Assembly (NCBI GenBank): GCA_019120295.1
Contig: DWVI01000004.1
Coordinates: 38,201-102,200 of the forward strand
Origin: Candidatus Onthoplasma faecipullorum
GTDB taxonomy: Bacteria; Bacillota; Clostridia; Christensenellales; UBA1242
DNA length: 64,000 nucleotides
Direction of reading: 5' to 3'
A program made the position numbers and the translations under genes. This document shows, piece by piece, positions 25,943 through 35,497 of the stretch. Each line of letters begins with the position of its first letter. Positions within the stretch are counted from its first letter, which is position 1. The notes below the pieces were generated by a model. It was given only the letters and a program-made list of their open reading frames with translations, was not told the origin of the DNA and did no database searches.

Positions 25943-26735
25943 AAACAATAGGTTTTAGTTTTGGCAAGTTTTTATCCCTTGGATATATACTTGGCGTAGA
26001 TTTTATTTTTCTAATGATTATAATATTACGAATTCCTTTATCTTTTGGCAAAACATATTCAAAAGAATTTTCAAATTTTCCACCTAAAATTTCAATTGCC
26101 TTTTTTGCTTCGTTTAACTCTTCAATAGAATTTAAACCTTTGTAAGCAATCAAAATTCCATCAACTTTAATTAGTGGTAAAAGATATTCAACCAGTGTGT
26201 TCAATTTTGCAACCGCACGCGCCACTGCAATATCAAAACTTTCTCTTGCGAGTTTACAAAAATCTTCCGCACGTGAATGTACAATATTTATAATTTTTTT
26301 ATTTTCAGAAATTATAATAGAATTTTCATGTTTTTTATCGTTTTTTAGTTGTTCTTTTAAATTTTTAATATTTTTTTGTATAGTACTCTCATTTACAAAA
26401 TTACAATTGTAGCCCAAATCAGTTACCAATCGACTTAAAAATTCTAAACGTTTATTAAGAGAGTCAACAAGTGTTAAATTTATATCATCGCGTACAATTT
26501 TTAGTGGAAGCCCTGGAAAACCGGCGCCTGTTCCAACATCAACAACACTAGCATTTTCAGGAATAATATTTTCACCTAATATACTATCTGAAAAATGTTT
26601 AATATAAACATCTTCTTTTTCAGTGATTGCCGTTAAATTAACTTTTTCATTATATGAAATAAGATTTTGATAATAAATATCAAACTTTTCACTATTTTTT
26701 TTAATTAATTTTTCAAATTCGTTTATATTTTTCAT
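25941..26735 (-). CDS. rsmG: 16S rRNA m7G527 methyltransferase RsmG
   Basis: SAM-dependent methyltransferase modifying G527 of 16S rRNA. The SAM motif is VDVGTGAGFPGLPLKI (about residues 65-80), with TLVDSLNKRLEFL and SRAEDF following. At 264 aa it is longer than the usual 240 because of a Lys/Asn/Glu-rich insertion (about residues 122-145) between motif II and the SRAED segment. It lies 7 nt downstream of the metallopeptidase-like gene, so the two are coupled. Confidence 0.95.
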   Translation of the reverse strand: MKNINEFEKLIKKNSEKFDIYYQNLISYNEKVNLTAITEKEDVYIKHFSDSILGENIIPENASVVDVGTGAGFPGLPLKIVRDDINLTLVDSLNKRLEFLSRLVTDLGYNCNFVNESTIQKNIKNLKEQLKNDKKHENSIIISENKKIINIVHSRAEDFCKLARESFDIAVARAVAKLNTLVEYLLPLIKVDGILIAYKGLNSIEELNEAKKAIEILGGKFENSFEYVLPKDKGIRNIIIIRKIKSTPSIYPRDKNLPKLKPIV

Positions 26736-26742
26736 TTTAACC

Positions 26743-27897
26743 TTATAATAATTGATTTTTGAGAGTTAAATCATTATTTTTATTTATCAAATTTATAAAA
26801 TCTTCAATGGTCTTAGCAAAATCTTGATTTAATAAAAAAGTATTTGCTTTTTCTAAATTTAAATTGTAAGCATTTGATAAGTATTTTGTAAAATTTTTAA
26901 TCATTTCGGACTGTTCTGTATCTGAAGAATTTTCATATTTATCAAACCATACTCTCGACACAATTTCAGCCAACACATAATTTATTAAATATTGTGAACA
27001 AATTGGATATTCGTTTGTGTCGTTTGCTTCTTCGGACATCCAAATAATTCTTTCAATTAAATACCAAAATCTTTTTTCGTCTTTTGTTTTATGAATATAA
27101 CTTATATAAGACTTACATTCATCAATAGTTGAACGATAGTTTAAATGATTTAAAATTTCATTTTCTTCTAAAATTTCTTCTAATTGATGTTTTACACCTG
27201 AGAGTCTATCTTTAAAATAATTTTCAAATTCTTCTTTTGTTATTATATTTTTATCATATAAAAATTTAATATATAATTTTTCAACAATAAAACTTTCAAT
27301 CTCATTTATTGCTTTAACTTCATATTTAGCAATATGTTTATTAAATAAATCAAATTTATTTTGAAGAGATTTCTTTTTATCTTTATCCTTTTCGTTTTTT
27401 ATTTTTTTAGTGTATTCAATCGATTTAGTTTGAAAACTAGATACAGCGTGGGATAGTTCATGCGGTATTTGAATATAAAAAGGAAGAGTATCATCAGATA
27501 AATTAAATAATATTTTTATATAATCAATTTTTGGGTGAATCTGAGTTCTGTTTTTTCCAGTGTTCACAATCTCAATTTTATAATTTTGGTTTGATTTTTC
27601 TAAAATTGATTTTACAGTTGTGCCAAGTTTTGTTGAAATACTATTAAAAAATTCAATAACTATATCGCGTAAATTTTCAAATAATTTATCATTTTTTTGA
27701 AACTCTACATTTTCAACTTTCAAATTTTCATCAACTCTTTTTAACCAGTCAATTAAAGAAATGTCGTTAAATTTTGTGTTATTTATAAATTTATGGAAAC
27801 TTTCAGTTTTAAAGAAAAAACAATTTGCAGTAAAATCGGAAAAAAGAGTAAGTATTTTTTTATCATCGTATTCAACGTCATTAAATACAAATCTCAT
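26743..27897 (-). CDS. Putative HExxH zinc metallopeptidase-like protein
   Basis: 384 aa, family not recognised. HELSH (residues 146-150) follows a predicted strand and is followed about 45 residues later by NEIESFIVEKL. This gives a gluzincin-like HExxH...E pattern with E199 or E201 as possible third ligand. No signal peptide or membrane segment, so it should be cytosolic. ATG 27897 is used because AAAGGAG lies 5 nt upstream and the longer frame has none. It is inserted between mnmG and rsmG, which are normally neighbours, and is coupled to rsmG. Substrate unknown. Confidence 0.6.
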   Translation of the reverse strand: MRFVFNDVEYDDKKILTLFSDFTANCFFFKTESFHKFINNTKFNDISLIDWLKRVDENLKVENVEFQKNDKLFENLRDIVIEFFNSISTKLGTTVKSILEKSNQNYKIEIVNTGKNRTQIHPKIDYIKILFNLSDDTLPFYIQIPHELSHAVSSFQTKSIEYTKKIKNEKDKDKKKSLQNKFDLFNKHIAKYEVKAINEIESFIVEKLYIKFLYDKNIITKEEFENYFKDRLSGVKHQLEEILEENEILNHLNYRSTIDECKSYISYIHKTKDEKRFWYLIERIIWMSEEANDTNEYPICSQYLINYVLAEIVSRVWFDKYENSSDTEQSEMIKNFTKYLSNAYNLNLEKANTFLLNQDFAKTIEDFINLINKNNDLTLKNQLL

Positions 27898-27999
27898 ATT
27901 AACTCCTTTTATAGACAATTTTATTGTTAAAACTTGGAAACCATTATAATTAAAATAAAACTTTACAAATATTAAATCTAGTTAAATTTTCTACAAATA

Positions 28000-29967
28000 T
28001 TATATAATACCTTTTAATTTTAGATATACCAAAAGCACATTTATATCACTTGGGCTAACTCCGTCTATACGTTTTGCTTGGCCAAGTGTTGAAGGTTTAA
28101 ATTTATCTAATTTTTGCCTTGCTTCTAAACGTAAACCTGATAAATTTTTGTATTCTATTTCTGGTAGAGTTATATTTTCAATTGATTTCATTTTATCAAT
28201 TAACTCTTTTTCTTGACGGATATAGCCTTCATATTTGATTTCAGTGTTTACGTACTCTAAAATGTCATTATTAACATTTTCAAACAAGTTGAAGTGGTTT
28301 TTTATTTTAAAAATATCTAGGTTGTTTCGTTTGATGCATTCGTGTAAAGTCAGTCCATTTTTAGGAAGATTTTCATTGTTTTCAATGAACAATTTTTCCA
28401 ATTTTTTAGGGCTATAAATTACATTTAGTTCATTATTTACTTTATCAATAATACTTAGTTTTTCGCAAAACTTAGAATGCGTTTCATCGTCTATTAAACC
28501 AATATCATGACCAATTTTTGTAAGTCTTATATCACAGTTATCTTGCCTTAAAATTAGTCGATGTTCGGCTCTGCTTGTCATCATTCGGTAAGGTTCAACT
28601 ATATCTTTTGTTGTTAAATCGTCAATCAAAACTCCAATATACGCTTGGTCCCTACCGAGCACCACAGGAGTTAAATTATCTATATATCTTTCAGCATTTA
28701 TTCCAGCCATTATTCCTTGAGCGGCTGCTTCTTCATATCCACTAGTGCCGTTTATTTGACCGGCAAAGAAAAGCCCAGATATAATTTTTGATTCCAAATT
28801 ATTTTTTAAGTCGAGAGCGTCAATACAATCATATTCTATTGCGTAAGCGTATCTCATAATTTTCACGTTTTCAAATCCAGGAATAAGTCTATACATTTTC
28901 CTTTGAATGTCACACGGCATACTTGAAGAAATTCCTTGCACATAAACTTCATCTGTGTTGGCACTTTCAGGCTCTAAAAATAATTGGTGGCGTTCTTTAT
29001 CTGCAAAGCGCATAATTTTATCTTCAATACTAGGGCAATACCTTGGGCCAATCCCGTGGATTCTACCTGAATATAATGGTGCACGGTCAATATTTTCACG
29101 AATTAAATCATGCATTGCTGTTGATGTGTATCCCAAATAACAAGGCACGCGATTAAGTGTATTAGTTTTATTATCAATTCTACTACAATTAGAATTAATA
29201 TCATTTTGATTGAATAAAGTATTGTTAAAATATGAATTTGAAGGTTCGTTAAAACTATTATTCTTGAAGTGAGAAAATCCTTGAATACTATCATCGCCAG
29301 GTTGCAATTCAAACTTTGAATAATCTATTGATTTTCCATCCACTCTTGCAGGTGTTCCAGTTTTAAATCTTCTGATTTTATGACCTAGATTTATAAGTGA
29401 ATTTGTTAATTTAGTACTTGCTTCAAAACCGTTAGGTCCAGTGTATTTTTCAAAATCTCCGATGATAATTTTGCTATTTAAATACACTCCAGTCGCCACA
29501 ACCACTGCTTTACATTTAAAAGTTTCACCCATTGCGGTTTTAATACCAACAACCTTTTTATTTTCTGTTAAAATTTTTGCAACTTCACCTTGTAAAACGT
29601 CTAAATTTGGTTGACGTTCAATAGTTTTTTTCATTTCATTGTGGTAAACAACTTTATCAACTTGCGCACGCAAACTTTGCACAGCAGGACCTTTTCCAGA
29701 ATTTAATACTCTAATTTGAAGAAGAGATTTATCTGCATTTTTTCCCATCTCACCGCCAAGCGCATCAATCTCACCTGCAAGTTGACCTTTTGCCGTTCCA
29801 CCAATGCTTGGATTGCAAGCGAGAAAAGCGATACTATCAAGATTAAGTGTGGTGAGTAATGTTTTTTTGTTGAGCCTAGCCAAAGCAAGGCATGCTTCAC
29901 TTCCTGCATGCCCAGAGCCGATCACAACTGCATCATATTCAAATTCATTTTTATTTATAGTTCCCAT
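28000..29967 (-). CDS. mnmG: tRNA uridine-5-carboxymethylaminomethyl enzyme MnmG (GidA)
   Basis: FAD enzyme that, with MnmE, makes the cmnm5/mnm5 modification at wobble U34. The dinucleotide site is VIGSGHAGSEACLALARL (about residues 15-32). Conserved NPSIGGTAKGQL, PRYCPSIEDK and VEPYRMMTSRAEHRL are present. A roughly 35-residue Asn-rich insertion (about residues 232-268) precedes RVPCYLGYTS and lengthens the protein to 655 aa. No Shine-Dalgarno precedes ATG 29967. Confidence 0.97.
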   Translation of the reverse strand: MGTINKNEFEYDAVVIGSGHAGSEACLALARLNKKTLLTTLNLDSIAFLACNPSIGGTAKGQLAGEIDALGGEMGKNADKSLLQIRVLNSGKGPAVQSLRAQVDKVVYHNEMKKTIERQPNLDVLQGEVAKILTENKKVVGIKTAMGETFKCKAVVVATGVYLNSKIIIGDFEKYTGPNGFEASTKLTNSLINLGHKIRRFKTGTPARVDGKSIDYSKFELQPGDDSIQGFSHFKNNSFNEPSNSYFNNTLFNQNDINSNCSRIDNKTNTLNRVPCYLGYTSTAMHDLIRENIDRAPLYSGRIHGIGPRYCPSIEDKIMRFADKERHQLFLEPESANTDEVYVQGISSSMPCDIQRKMYRLIPGFENVKIMRYAYAIEYDCIDALDLKNNLESKIISGLFFAGQINGTSGYEEAAAQGIMAGINAERYIDNLTPVVLGRDQAYIGVLIDDLTTKDIVEPYRMMTSRAEHRLILRQDNCDIRLTKIGHDIGLIDDETHSKFCEKLSIIDKVNNELNVIYSPKKLEKLFIENNENLPKNGLTLHECIKRNNLDIFKIKNHFNLFENVNNDILEYVNTEIKYEGYIRQEKELIDKMKSIENITLPEIEYKNLSGLRLEARQKLDKFKPSTLGQAKRIDGVSPSDINVLLVYLKLKGII

Positions 29968-30119
29968 AATTTTTATTTTTTTAATAAGTTATTTATTTTT
30001 TTTAATTATATAATAATTTTTTAATTTATCAAAATATTTTCGTTATTTTATAGTATTTTTCATATTTTTTAATAATTTTTTTAATTTTTTATTTGTTTTA
30101 TTAAAATATTTTTTTGTTT

Positions 30120-31448
30120 TTATTTTCCTAAACAGAATTTTGAAAATATTTTATCAATAATATCTTCATTATTATCATTTCCTGTTATTTCTCCAAGACA
30201 CGTCCAAGCCGATTTTATTTCAAAGGAAACCAAATCAAGTGTGGAAAAATCAATCAAGTTTATAGCATTATTTATACGTTCTAAACAAGTTTTTATACAG
30301 TTGATTTGACGAGTGTTGGTTAAATATAATTTATCTTGTTTTAATTCATGTTTGACGGTTTCTTTAAATATTTTTTCTTTTAATTCTTCAATGTTTTCAC
30401 CGGTTTTCGCACTGATGTAAATTGTATTATACTCATTATTGTTATTCACATAATTTTTTGATTTTTTTATTTTATTAGGCTCTAAATCGATTTTATTTAT
30501 GACATTTATAAATGGTTTATCAACATCTATATTGTTTATATTGTGGATATCTCCAAGTTTTATTATTAAATCTGCTTCATTTATAGCATTTTTTGCACGT
30601 TCAATACCTATTTTTTCTACAACATCTGAACTTTCATGTATACCTGCTGTGTCTAGTAATCTAAATACAATGCCTTTGTAAATATATTCAGATTCCACTA
30701 TATCTCGTGTTGTTCCTGCAATATCTGTAACAATAGCTCGGTTGGAATTAGTTAAAGCATTTAATAAACTAGATTTTCCAACGTTTGGAGCGCCTACAAT
30801 CGCAATTTTTATACCATTTTTTATAATTTGACCCTGTTTACCATCATCTAGTATACTTTCTAGTTGTGATTTGATTGTGGACAACCTATTTTTAATATCA
30901 GAACTTTCTTGATCTGTATATTCATATTCAGGATAATCTAGTTTTGCTTCAATTTCTGCTAATATATCAGTTAACTGATTTTGTAATAAAGACACGAAAT
31001 CTTTTAATTTGCCCTGTAAAAGATTAGAACCGGCTTTTAATTGCATTTCAGTTTCTGCATTTATTATGTTAATTACTCCTTCTGCTTGGTCAAGACTCAT
31101 TTTACCGTTAATAAATGCGCGCTTACTAAATTCACCGGGGGTGGCTAGTTGCGCCCCCAATTTTATTGATTGTTCTATAATTTTTTGCGCCAACAAAAAA
31201 CCGCCATGTGAATGTATTTCAACCACATCTTCACCCGTATAACTGAAAGGTCTAACAAATCTAACTACTAAGCATTTATCTACAATGTCTTCAACATGTA
31301 CATCTTTTAAATACATTTTTCTAGGTTCTAGTTCGACATTTTCATTAATTAAACTTTTTAGAATATCGTTAGATTTTTCTCCACTAATTCTAATTATTGC
31401 AACTCCGCCATTTCCAGCAGGTGTTGCTAAAGCCACTATTGTTTCCAT
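30120..31448 (-). CDS. mnmE: tRNA modification GTPase MnmE (TrmE)
   Basis: Partner of MnmG in wobble-uridine modification. The N-terminal tetrahydrofolate-binding domain contains ATPAGNGGVAIIRISG. The G domain has GAPNVGKSSLLNAL, GTTRDIVE, DTAGIHES and NKID. The C-terminal motif FSKFCLGK carries the conserved Cys. 442 aa is standard. It has its own promoter (31455-31483) positioned for a leaderless mRNA and follows a parB terminator. Confidence 0.97.
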   Translation of the reverse strand: METIVALATPAGNGGVAIIRISGEKSNDILKSLINENVELEPRKMYLKDVHVEDIVDKCLVVRFVRPFSYTGEDVVEIHSHGGFLLAQKIIEQSIKLGAQLATPGEFSKRAFINGKMSLDQAEGVINIINAETEMQLKAGSNLLQGKLKDFVSLLQNQLTDILAEIEAKLDYPEYEYTDQESSDIKNRLSTIKSQLESILDDGKQGQIIKNGIKIAIVGAPNVGKSSLLNALTNSNRAIVTDIAGTTRDIVESEYIYKGIVFRLLDTAGIHESSDVVEKIGIERAKNAINEADLIIKLGDIHNINNIDVDKPFINVINKIDLEPNKIKKSKNYVNNNNEYNTIYISAKTGENIEELKEKIFKETVKHELKQDKLYLTNTRQINCIKTCLERINNAINLIDFSTLDLVSFEIKSAWTCLGEITGNDNNEDIIDKIFSKFCLGK

Positions 31449-31454
31449 AATTTT

Positions 31455-31483
31455 ATTATATCATGTAAATAGAAATAATTCAA
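31455..31483 (-). promoter_or_regulatory. Promoter of mnmE, leaderless arrangement
   Basis: On the minus strand, TTGAAT (31478-31483), a 17-nt spacer and TATAAT (31455-31460), with 6 nt to the ATG and no Shine-Dalgarno. Confidence 0.65.
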
Positions 31484-31505
31484 TAGTTTTTAGAATAATT
31501 ATAAA

Positions 31506-31530
31506 AAGAGTGATTATAACTAATCACTCT
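31506..31530 (-). terminator. Terminator of parB
   Basis: AGAGTGATTA (about 31508-31517)/TAATCACTCT (about 31521-31530), with a T run on the minus strand, between parB and mnmE. Confidence 0.8.
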
Positions 31531-31563
31531 TATAAATTTGTTTAATTTAATCTTAAATAGATA

Positions 31564-32463
31564 TTATTTTCTCAAAACTATATCATAAATTCTATCTAAA
31601 TCGTCTTGTGAATAGTAATCTATGTAAATACGTCCCTTTTTATCATTTCCAATAACAGAAACTTTCGTTCCTAATTTTCTTTGCAAATCACTAATAAAGT
31701 CTTGCAATTCATCGCTAGGTAAAATAACTTTTTTGGCTTTCTTTTTTCCGCCTAGAATAGAGTTTACTTCTTTTTCTAAATCTCTTACGGTCAATTTATC
31801 CTTTGCAATCTTTTTCGCTAAAAGCAATTGAGTGGCATAATCGTCGATTGATGCTAATATTTTTGCATGGCCAAATGACACTTTACCTTTTTCAACCAAT
31901 TCTAAAACTTCAGGATATAATGATAATATTCTTAAAGTATTTGCAATGGCAGAACGTGATTTACCCAATCTTTCAGATACTTTTTCTTGAGTTAAACCGT
32001 ATTCGTCCATTAATCTTTTAATTCCTTTTGCCATTTCAACAGGATTTAAATCTTCTCTTTGTAAATTTTCAATTATAGAAATTTCTGCAACTTGTTTTTC
32101 GGTATAATTTTTAACAATACAATCAATCTCTTTTAATCCGCAGTTGACGCAGGCTCTATATCTTCGTTCACCAGCAATAATCATATAGCCATCATTCATT
32201 TTATTTACAACGATTGGCTGTATAAGTCCATGAAGTCTAATACTTTCAGTTAATTCGTTTAAACTTTCTTTATCAAATGTTTTTCTTGGCTGATTAGGAT
32301 TTGCATATATTTTTGATGTTTCAATTTTTTGAACGTCACCATCAACATTTGAAGCGGTTACTGTTTTATTTGTTTCACTTGTGATTGGTTTTTCTTTTAT
32401 AACTTCTTCGTCATAAGAACGTAATAAACTATCTAAACCTCTACCTAAGCCGTGTTTTATCAT
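31564..32463 (-). CDS. parB: Chromosome partitioning protein ParB (Spo0J)
   Basis: CTP-dependent DNA clamp that loads at parS. It begins MIKHGLGRGLDSLL. The CTPase domain carries NPNQPRKTF, GERRYRA and ENLQREDLN. The helix-turn-helix is TQEKVSERLGKSRSAIANTLR, and the C-terminal dimerisation domain ends YSQDDLDRIYDIVLRK. 299 aa is normal. AGGAGG precedes ATG 32463. Four parS sites lie directly upstream. In sporulating cells it also links segregation to Spo0A activation. Confidence 0.97.
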   Translation of the reverse strand: MIKHGLGRGLDSLLRSYDEEVIKEKPITSETNKTVTASNVDGDVQKIETSKIYANPNQPRKTFDKESLNELTESIRLHGLIQPIVVNKMNDGYMIIAGERRYRACVNCGLKEIDCIVKNYTEKQVAEISIIENLQREDLNPVEMAKGIKRLMDEYGLTQEKVSERLGKSRSAIANTLRILSLYPEVLELVEKGKVSFGHAKILASIDDYATQLLLAKKIAKDKLTVRDLEKEVNSILGGKKKAKKVILPSDELQDFISDLQRKLGTKVSVIGNDKKGRIYIDYYSQDDLDRIYDIVLRK

Positions 32464-32476
32464 AATTTCCTCCTAA

Positions 32477-32492
32477 TGTTCCACGTGGAACA
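32477..32492. promoter_or_regulatory. parS site 1
   Basis: TGTTCCACGTGGAACA, a perfect 16-bp palindrome matching the ParB site consensus. It lies 14 nt upstream of the parB ATG, so bound ParB could repress its own expression. Confidence 0.92.
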
Positions 32493-32644
32493 ATTTATAT
32501 TATAATATAAAATTGCAACTATAAATGTCAACAAATTTTTATGTAACTTAAAAATAAATTTAAATATTATATATTGTTTAAGTTCTATCATAATAATTAA
32601 AATATATTTAATTATAATTTATTAGATAAAAACAACTAACCAAT

Positions 32645-32660
32645 TGTTCCACGTGAAACA
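32645..32660. promoter_or_regulatory. parS site 2
   Basis: TGTTCCACGTGAAACA; the right half carries the Bacillus-type GAAACA ending. Confidence 0.9.
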
Positions 32661-32855
32661 TTTATAATTGTTTAAACCGTTTTTGGTATTTACGCATAAG
32701 AATAGAATAAATTTTGATAGATTTTTTAAACTTCATATTTTATTTTTTAATTATTAAAGGAATTTAACTTTAATTAATCTAAATCAATACTATCTATTAT
32801 ATATTCATCTATCTTTCATTAATTATTATATATCCAATTTACGCGGCAAAAAGAA

Positions 32856-32871
32856 TGTTCCACGTGGAACA
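32856..32871. promoter_or_regulatory. parS site 3
   Basis: TGTTCCACGTGGAACA, embedded in a 24-bp palindrome (32852-32875). Confidence 0.92.
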
Positions 32872-33135
32872 TTCTTTATTATTAAGTTTAATAATTCTTA
32901 ATGAGATAAATCAAAACCGTAAGTTTAACTTTGGTTGTTTATAATTAAAATTATTTTATTTAATTTTTGTATGTACTAGATACAGTATTTATTCTGTGAT
33001 GATATTCAACTCAGCAAATATACTAAAAAATTTATACAACATGATTTAATTATGATTGACCAAACTTACTATAAAAAGCATTAAATCTGCTTACATTTTT
33101 CATATAAAATGTTGTGGTTTTGTTTTTATATTAAA

Positions 33136-33151
33136 TGTTCCACGTGGAACA
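33136..33151. promoter_or_regulatory. parS site 4
   Basis: TGTTCCACGTGGAACA, perfect palindrome. The rest of the 813-nt parB-parA spacer is AT-rich with no gene. Confidence 0.92.
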
Positions 33152-33262
33152 TTTATAATTGAATGATAATACATAAATATTAATTAAATAATTATGTAAT
33201 ACATTTATTTTTTAATATTGCGGAGTAATAATTACTGTTTAAATATATTTTGAATGTGAATA

Positions 33263-33288
33263 TAAAAAAGGAAACTCTATTGTTTCCT
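33263..33288 (-). terminator. Terminator of parA
   Basis: AAGGAAAC (33267-33274)/GTTTCCTT (33281-33288), with a T run on the minus strand. It overlaps the parA stop, so parA and parB are probably separate transcripts. Confidence 0.75.
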
Positions 33289-34038
33289 TAAAAATTCTTC
33301 GCTTAATGCTTTATAAGAAATGGCCCCTTTGCTTTTGTTGTCATACAATATTATTGGTTTACCGTGACTTGGGCTTTCTGCTAATCTTACGTTTCTCGGA
33401 ATCACTGTTGTGTATACCTTTTCATTGAAATATTTTTTAATCTCGTCAGCCACTTGATTTACTAAATTGCTTCTATTGTCTTTCATTGTTAAAAGTACAC
33501 CTTCGATATCGATATCAGGGTTAAGATGTTTTTTGATAAGCCTTACAGTGTTCATTAGTTGACCAAGCCCAACTAAAGCAAAATATTCACATTGAATAGG
33601 TATAATTATACTATTTGAAGCAGTTAATGCATTTACTGTTAATAAACCGAGCGATGGTGGACAGTCAATAAATATAAAATCATAATTGCTGTCAACTTCT
33701 TTAAGTATTTCTTTTAGCACTTTTTCGCGGTTTTCAACATATACAAGGTCAACTTCTGCTCCTGCTAAATCTACGGTTGACGGTATAACATCTAAGCGCT
33801 TTATAACAGACGGATAAATTGCTTCTTTGATTTGCGCTCCGCCTAATAATAATTCATATATACTCGCCTGACCTTCTTTTGGTTCAACTCCTAGACTAGC
33901 GCAAGCGTTTCCTTGCGGATCCATATCGACAAGTAAAACTCTTTTACCTGCATTTGCTACATATGCTGCAAGATTTACACAACTGGTTGTTTTTCCAACG
34001 CCACCTTTTTGATTAGTTACTGAAATTATTTTTGCCAT
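33277..34038 (-). CDS. parA: Chromosome partitioning ATPase ParA (Soj)
   Basis: Deviant Walker-A ATPase working with ParB. It begins MAKIISVTNQKGGVGKTT, followed by LLVDMDPQGNA and DFIFIDCPPSLG. 253 aa from ATG 34038, which is chosen because AGGAG lies just upstream; a longer frame to 34116 adds 26 hydrophobic residues without a ribosome binding site. ParA also modulates DnaA in Bacillus. Confidence 0.96.
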   Translation of the reverse strand: MAKIISVTNQKGGVGKTTSCVNLAAYVANAGKRVLLVDMDPQGNACASLGVEPKEGQASIYELLLGGAQIKEAIYPSVIKRLDVIPSTVDLAGAEVDLVYVENREKVLKEILKEVDSNYDFIFIDCPPSLGLLTVNALTASNSIIIPIQCEYFALVGLGQLMNTVRLIKKHLNPDIDIEGVLLTMKDNRSNLVNQVADEIKKYFNEKVYTTVIPRNVRLAESPSHGKPIILYDNKSKGAISYKALSEEFLRKQ

Positions 34039-34267
34039 AAAATCTCCTGTTAAATATATTAATATATTTAAACCAATATTGCAAACAAATTTTAAAAATT
34101 TTTCAAAATTTAACAAAAATTAAGCGTTTTTAACGAATTTTTCGAAAAAATTTTATATTTTTTTATATTTTTATTGTGATTTTATTTTTTGACAACATTT
34201 TGTAATTTTCTTTTTTGTGAATTAATTAATTTTTCTTTTTTAAAGATTAAATTAAGGCGCTATATAT

Positions 34268-34296
34268 TTGACTAAAATTCATTAAAATGATAAAAT
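34268..34296 (+). promoter_or_regulatory. Promoter of the glycosylation cluster
   Basis: TTGACT (34268-34273), a 17-nt spacer and TAAAAT (34291-34296), upstream of the GT2 gene. Confidence 0.65.
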
Positions 34297-34324
34297 CAAT
34301 CTAACGTATTTATAAGGAGAAAAA

Positions 34325-35260
34325 ATGAAAGCTAAATATTCGATAATCATACCTGTTTACAATGAACAGGAAGCCATTCCATTATTTTATGAGGCGGTTT
34401 TGCCTGTAATGGATAAATTAAATGAACCATATGAATTAATTTTTGTTAATGATGGCAGTAGAGATAACACTTTAAATGTTTTACGTGAATTGGCTAACAA
34501 AGACGACCGTGTGAAGGTTTTAAGTTTTTCAAGAAATTTTGGACAACAGGCTGCAATTTTCTGTGGGTTTGAACATTCGGTTGGCGACGCGGTTATTCCT
34601 ATTGATGTTGACTTGCAGGATCCGGTTGAAGTTATTCCTAAAATGATTGAAAAGTGGAAAGAAGGTTATGACATTGTTCACGGAAAGAGAACTAAAAGAA
34701 AAGGTGAGTCGTTTTTTAAGAAGGCAACAAGTGCAATGTATCTAAAATTTATAAAAAATATTAGCGGTTTAGATATTCCAAAAAATGTTGGCGAATTTAA
34801 GTTGTTTGACAGAAAAGTTGTTGACGTTATGGTTAACATGGACGAACATGATAGATATTTGCGTGGTCTATCTTCTTGGGTTGGTTTTAAGCAGACAGAA
34901 GTTGAATTTGTTCGTAATGAGCGCAGTGCAGGGGAGACTAAATATTCGGTTAAAAAATTATTTAAACTTGCAGGGCGCAGTGTGATTTCTTTATCAACGT
35001 GGCCTTTATCTTTATCTATGAAAGCGGGAATTGTTGGCGGTGTTTTAAGTGTGGTGGCATTTATCACATTTATTGTTCTTGCTTGTTGTAAAATTGTTTT
35101 ACCGCTTGCTGCTTGGTTGTTCCCAACTATTACCTTATTATTTTCGATTTTGTTTGTGTTCAATGGCTTTACAAACATATACTTAAGAAGAACGTATGAA
35201 GAGGTGCAAAATAGGCCTAGATACATAGTTGCGGAAAGTTTGAATTTTGATAAAGAATAA
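34325..35260 (+). CDS. Membrane GT2 glycosyltransferase (polyprenyl-phosphate glycosyltransferase type)
   Basis: Predicted to load a sugar onto undecaprenyl phosphate at the inner face of the membrane. The GT-A domain begins SIIIPVYNEQEAIPLFYEA and has VNDGSRDNT and the metal motif DVDLQD (residues 94-99). Two transmembrane helices lie at about 230-252 and 258-285. Architecture and 311-aa length match GtrB/CsbB/ArnC-like enzymes. AAGGAG precedes ATG 34325. The next two genes encode GtrA and GT-C proteins, which supports a three-component extracytoplasmic glycosylation pathway. Confidence 0.88.
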   Translation: MKAKYSIIIPVYNEQEAIPLFYEAVLPVMDKLNEPYELIFVNDGSRDNTLNVLRELANKDDRVKVLSFSRNFGQQAAIFCGFEHSVGDAVIPIDVDLQDPVEVIPKMIEKWKEGYDIVHGKRTKRKGESFFKKATSAMYLKFIKNISGLDIPKNVGEFKLFDRKVVDVMVNMDEHDRYLRGLSSWVGFKQTEVEFVRNERSAGETKYSVKKLFKLAGRSVISLSTWPLSLSMKAGIVGGVLSVVAFITFIVLACCKIVLPLAAWLFPTITLLFSILFVFNGFTNIYLRRTYEEVQNRPRYIVAESLNFDKE

Positions 35261-35497
35261 TTAAAATTTTAAAAATCTAATTAAAGTTAAATAAGAAACA
35301 ATTAAATTTTATAGTTTTTATTTAAAACAAAAAGATAATTACATTTCTTAAAACAAAATTTATAAAATCAGATTATATGAATTTTGTTTTGTATACACAA
35401 ATTTATAATCAAAAATTTCTACAAATTTAAAAATTTACGAAAATAAAAGTATTTAACAAAAGGTTAGGGAAAGTTGAAACTTTTCTTTGGGACAATT

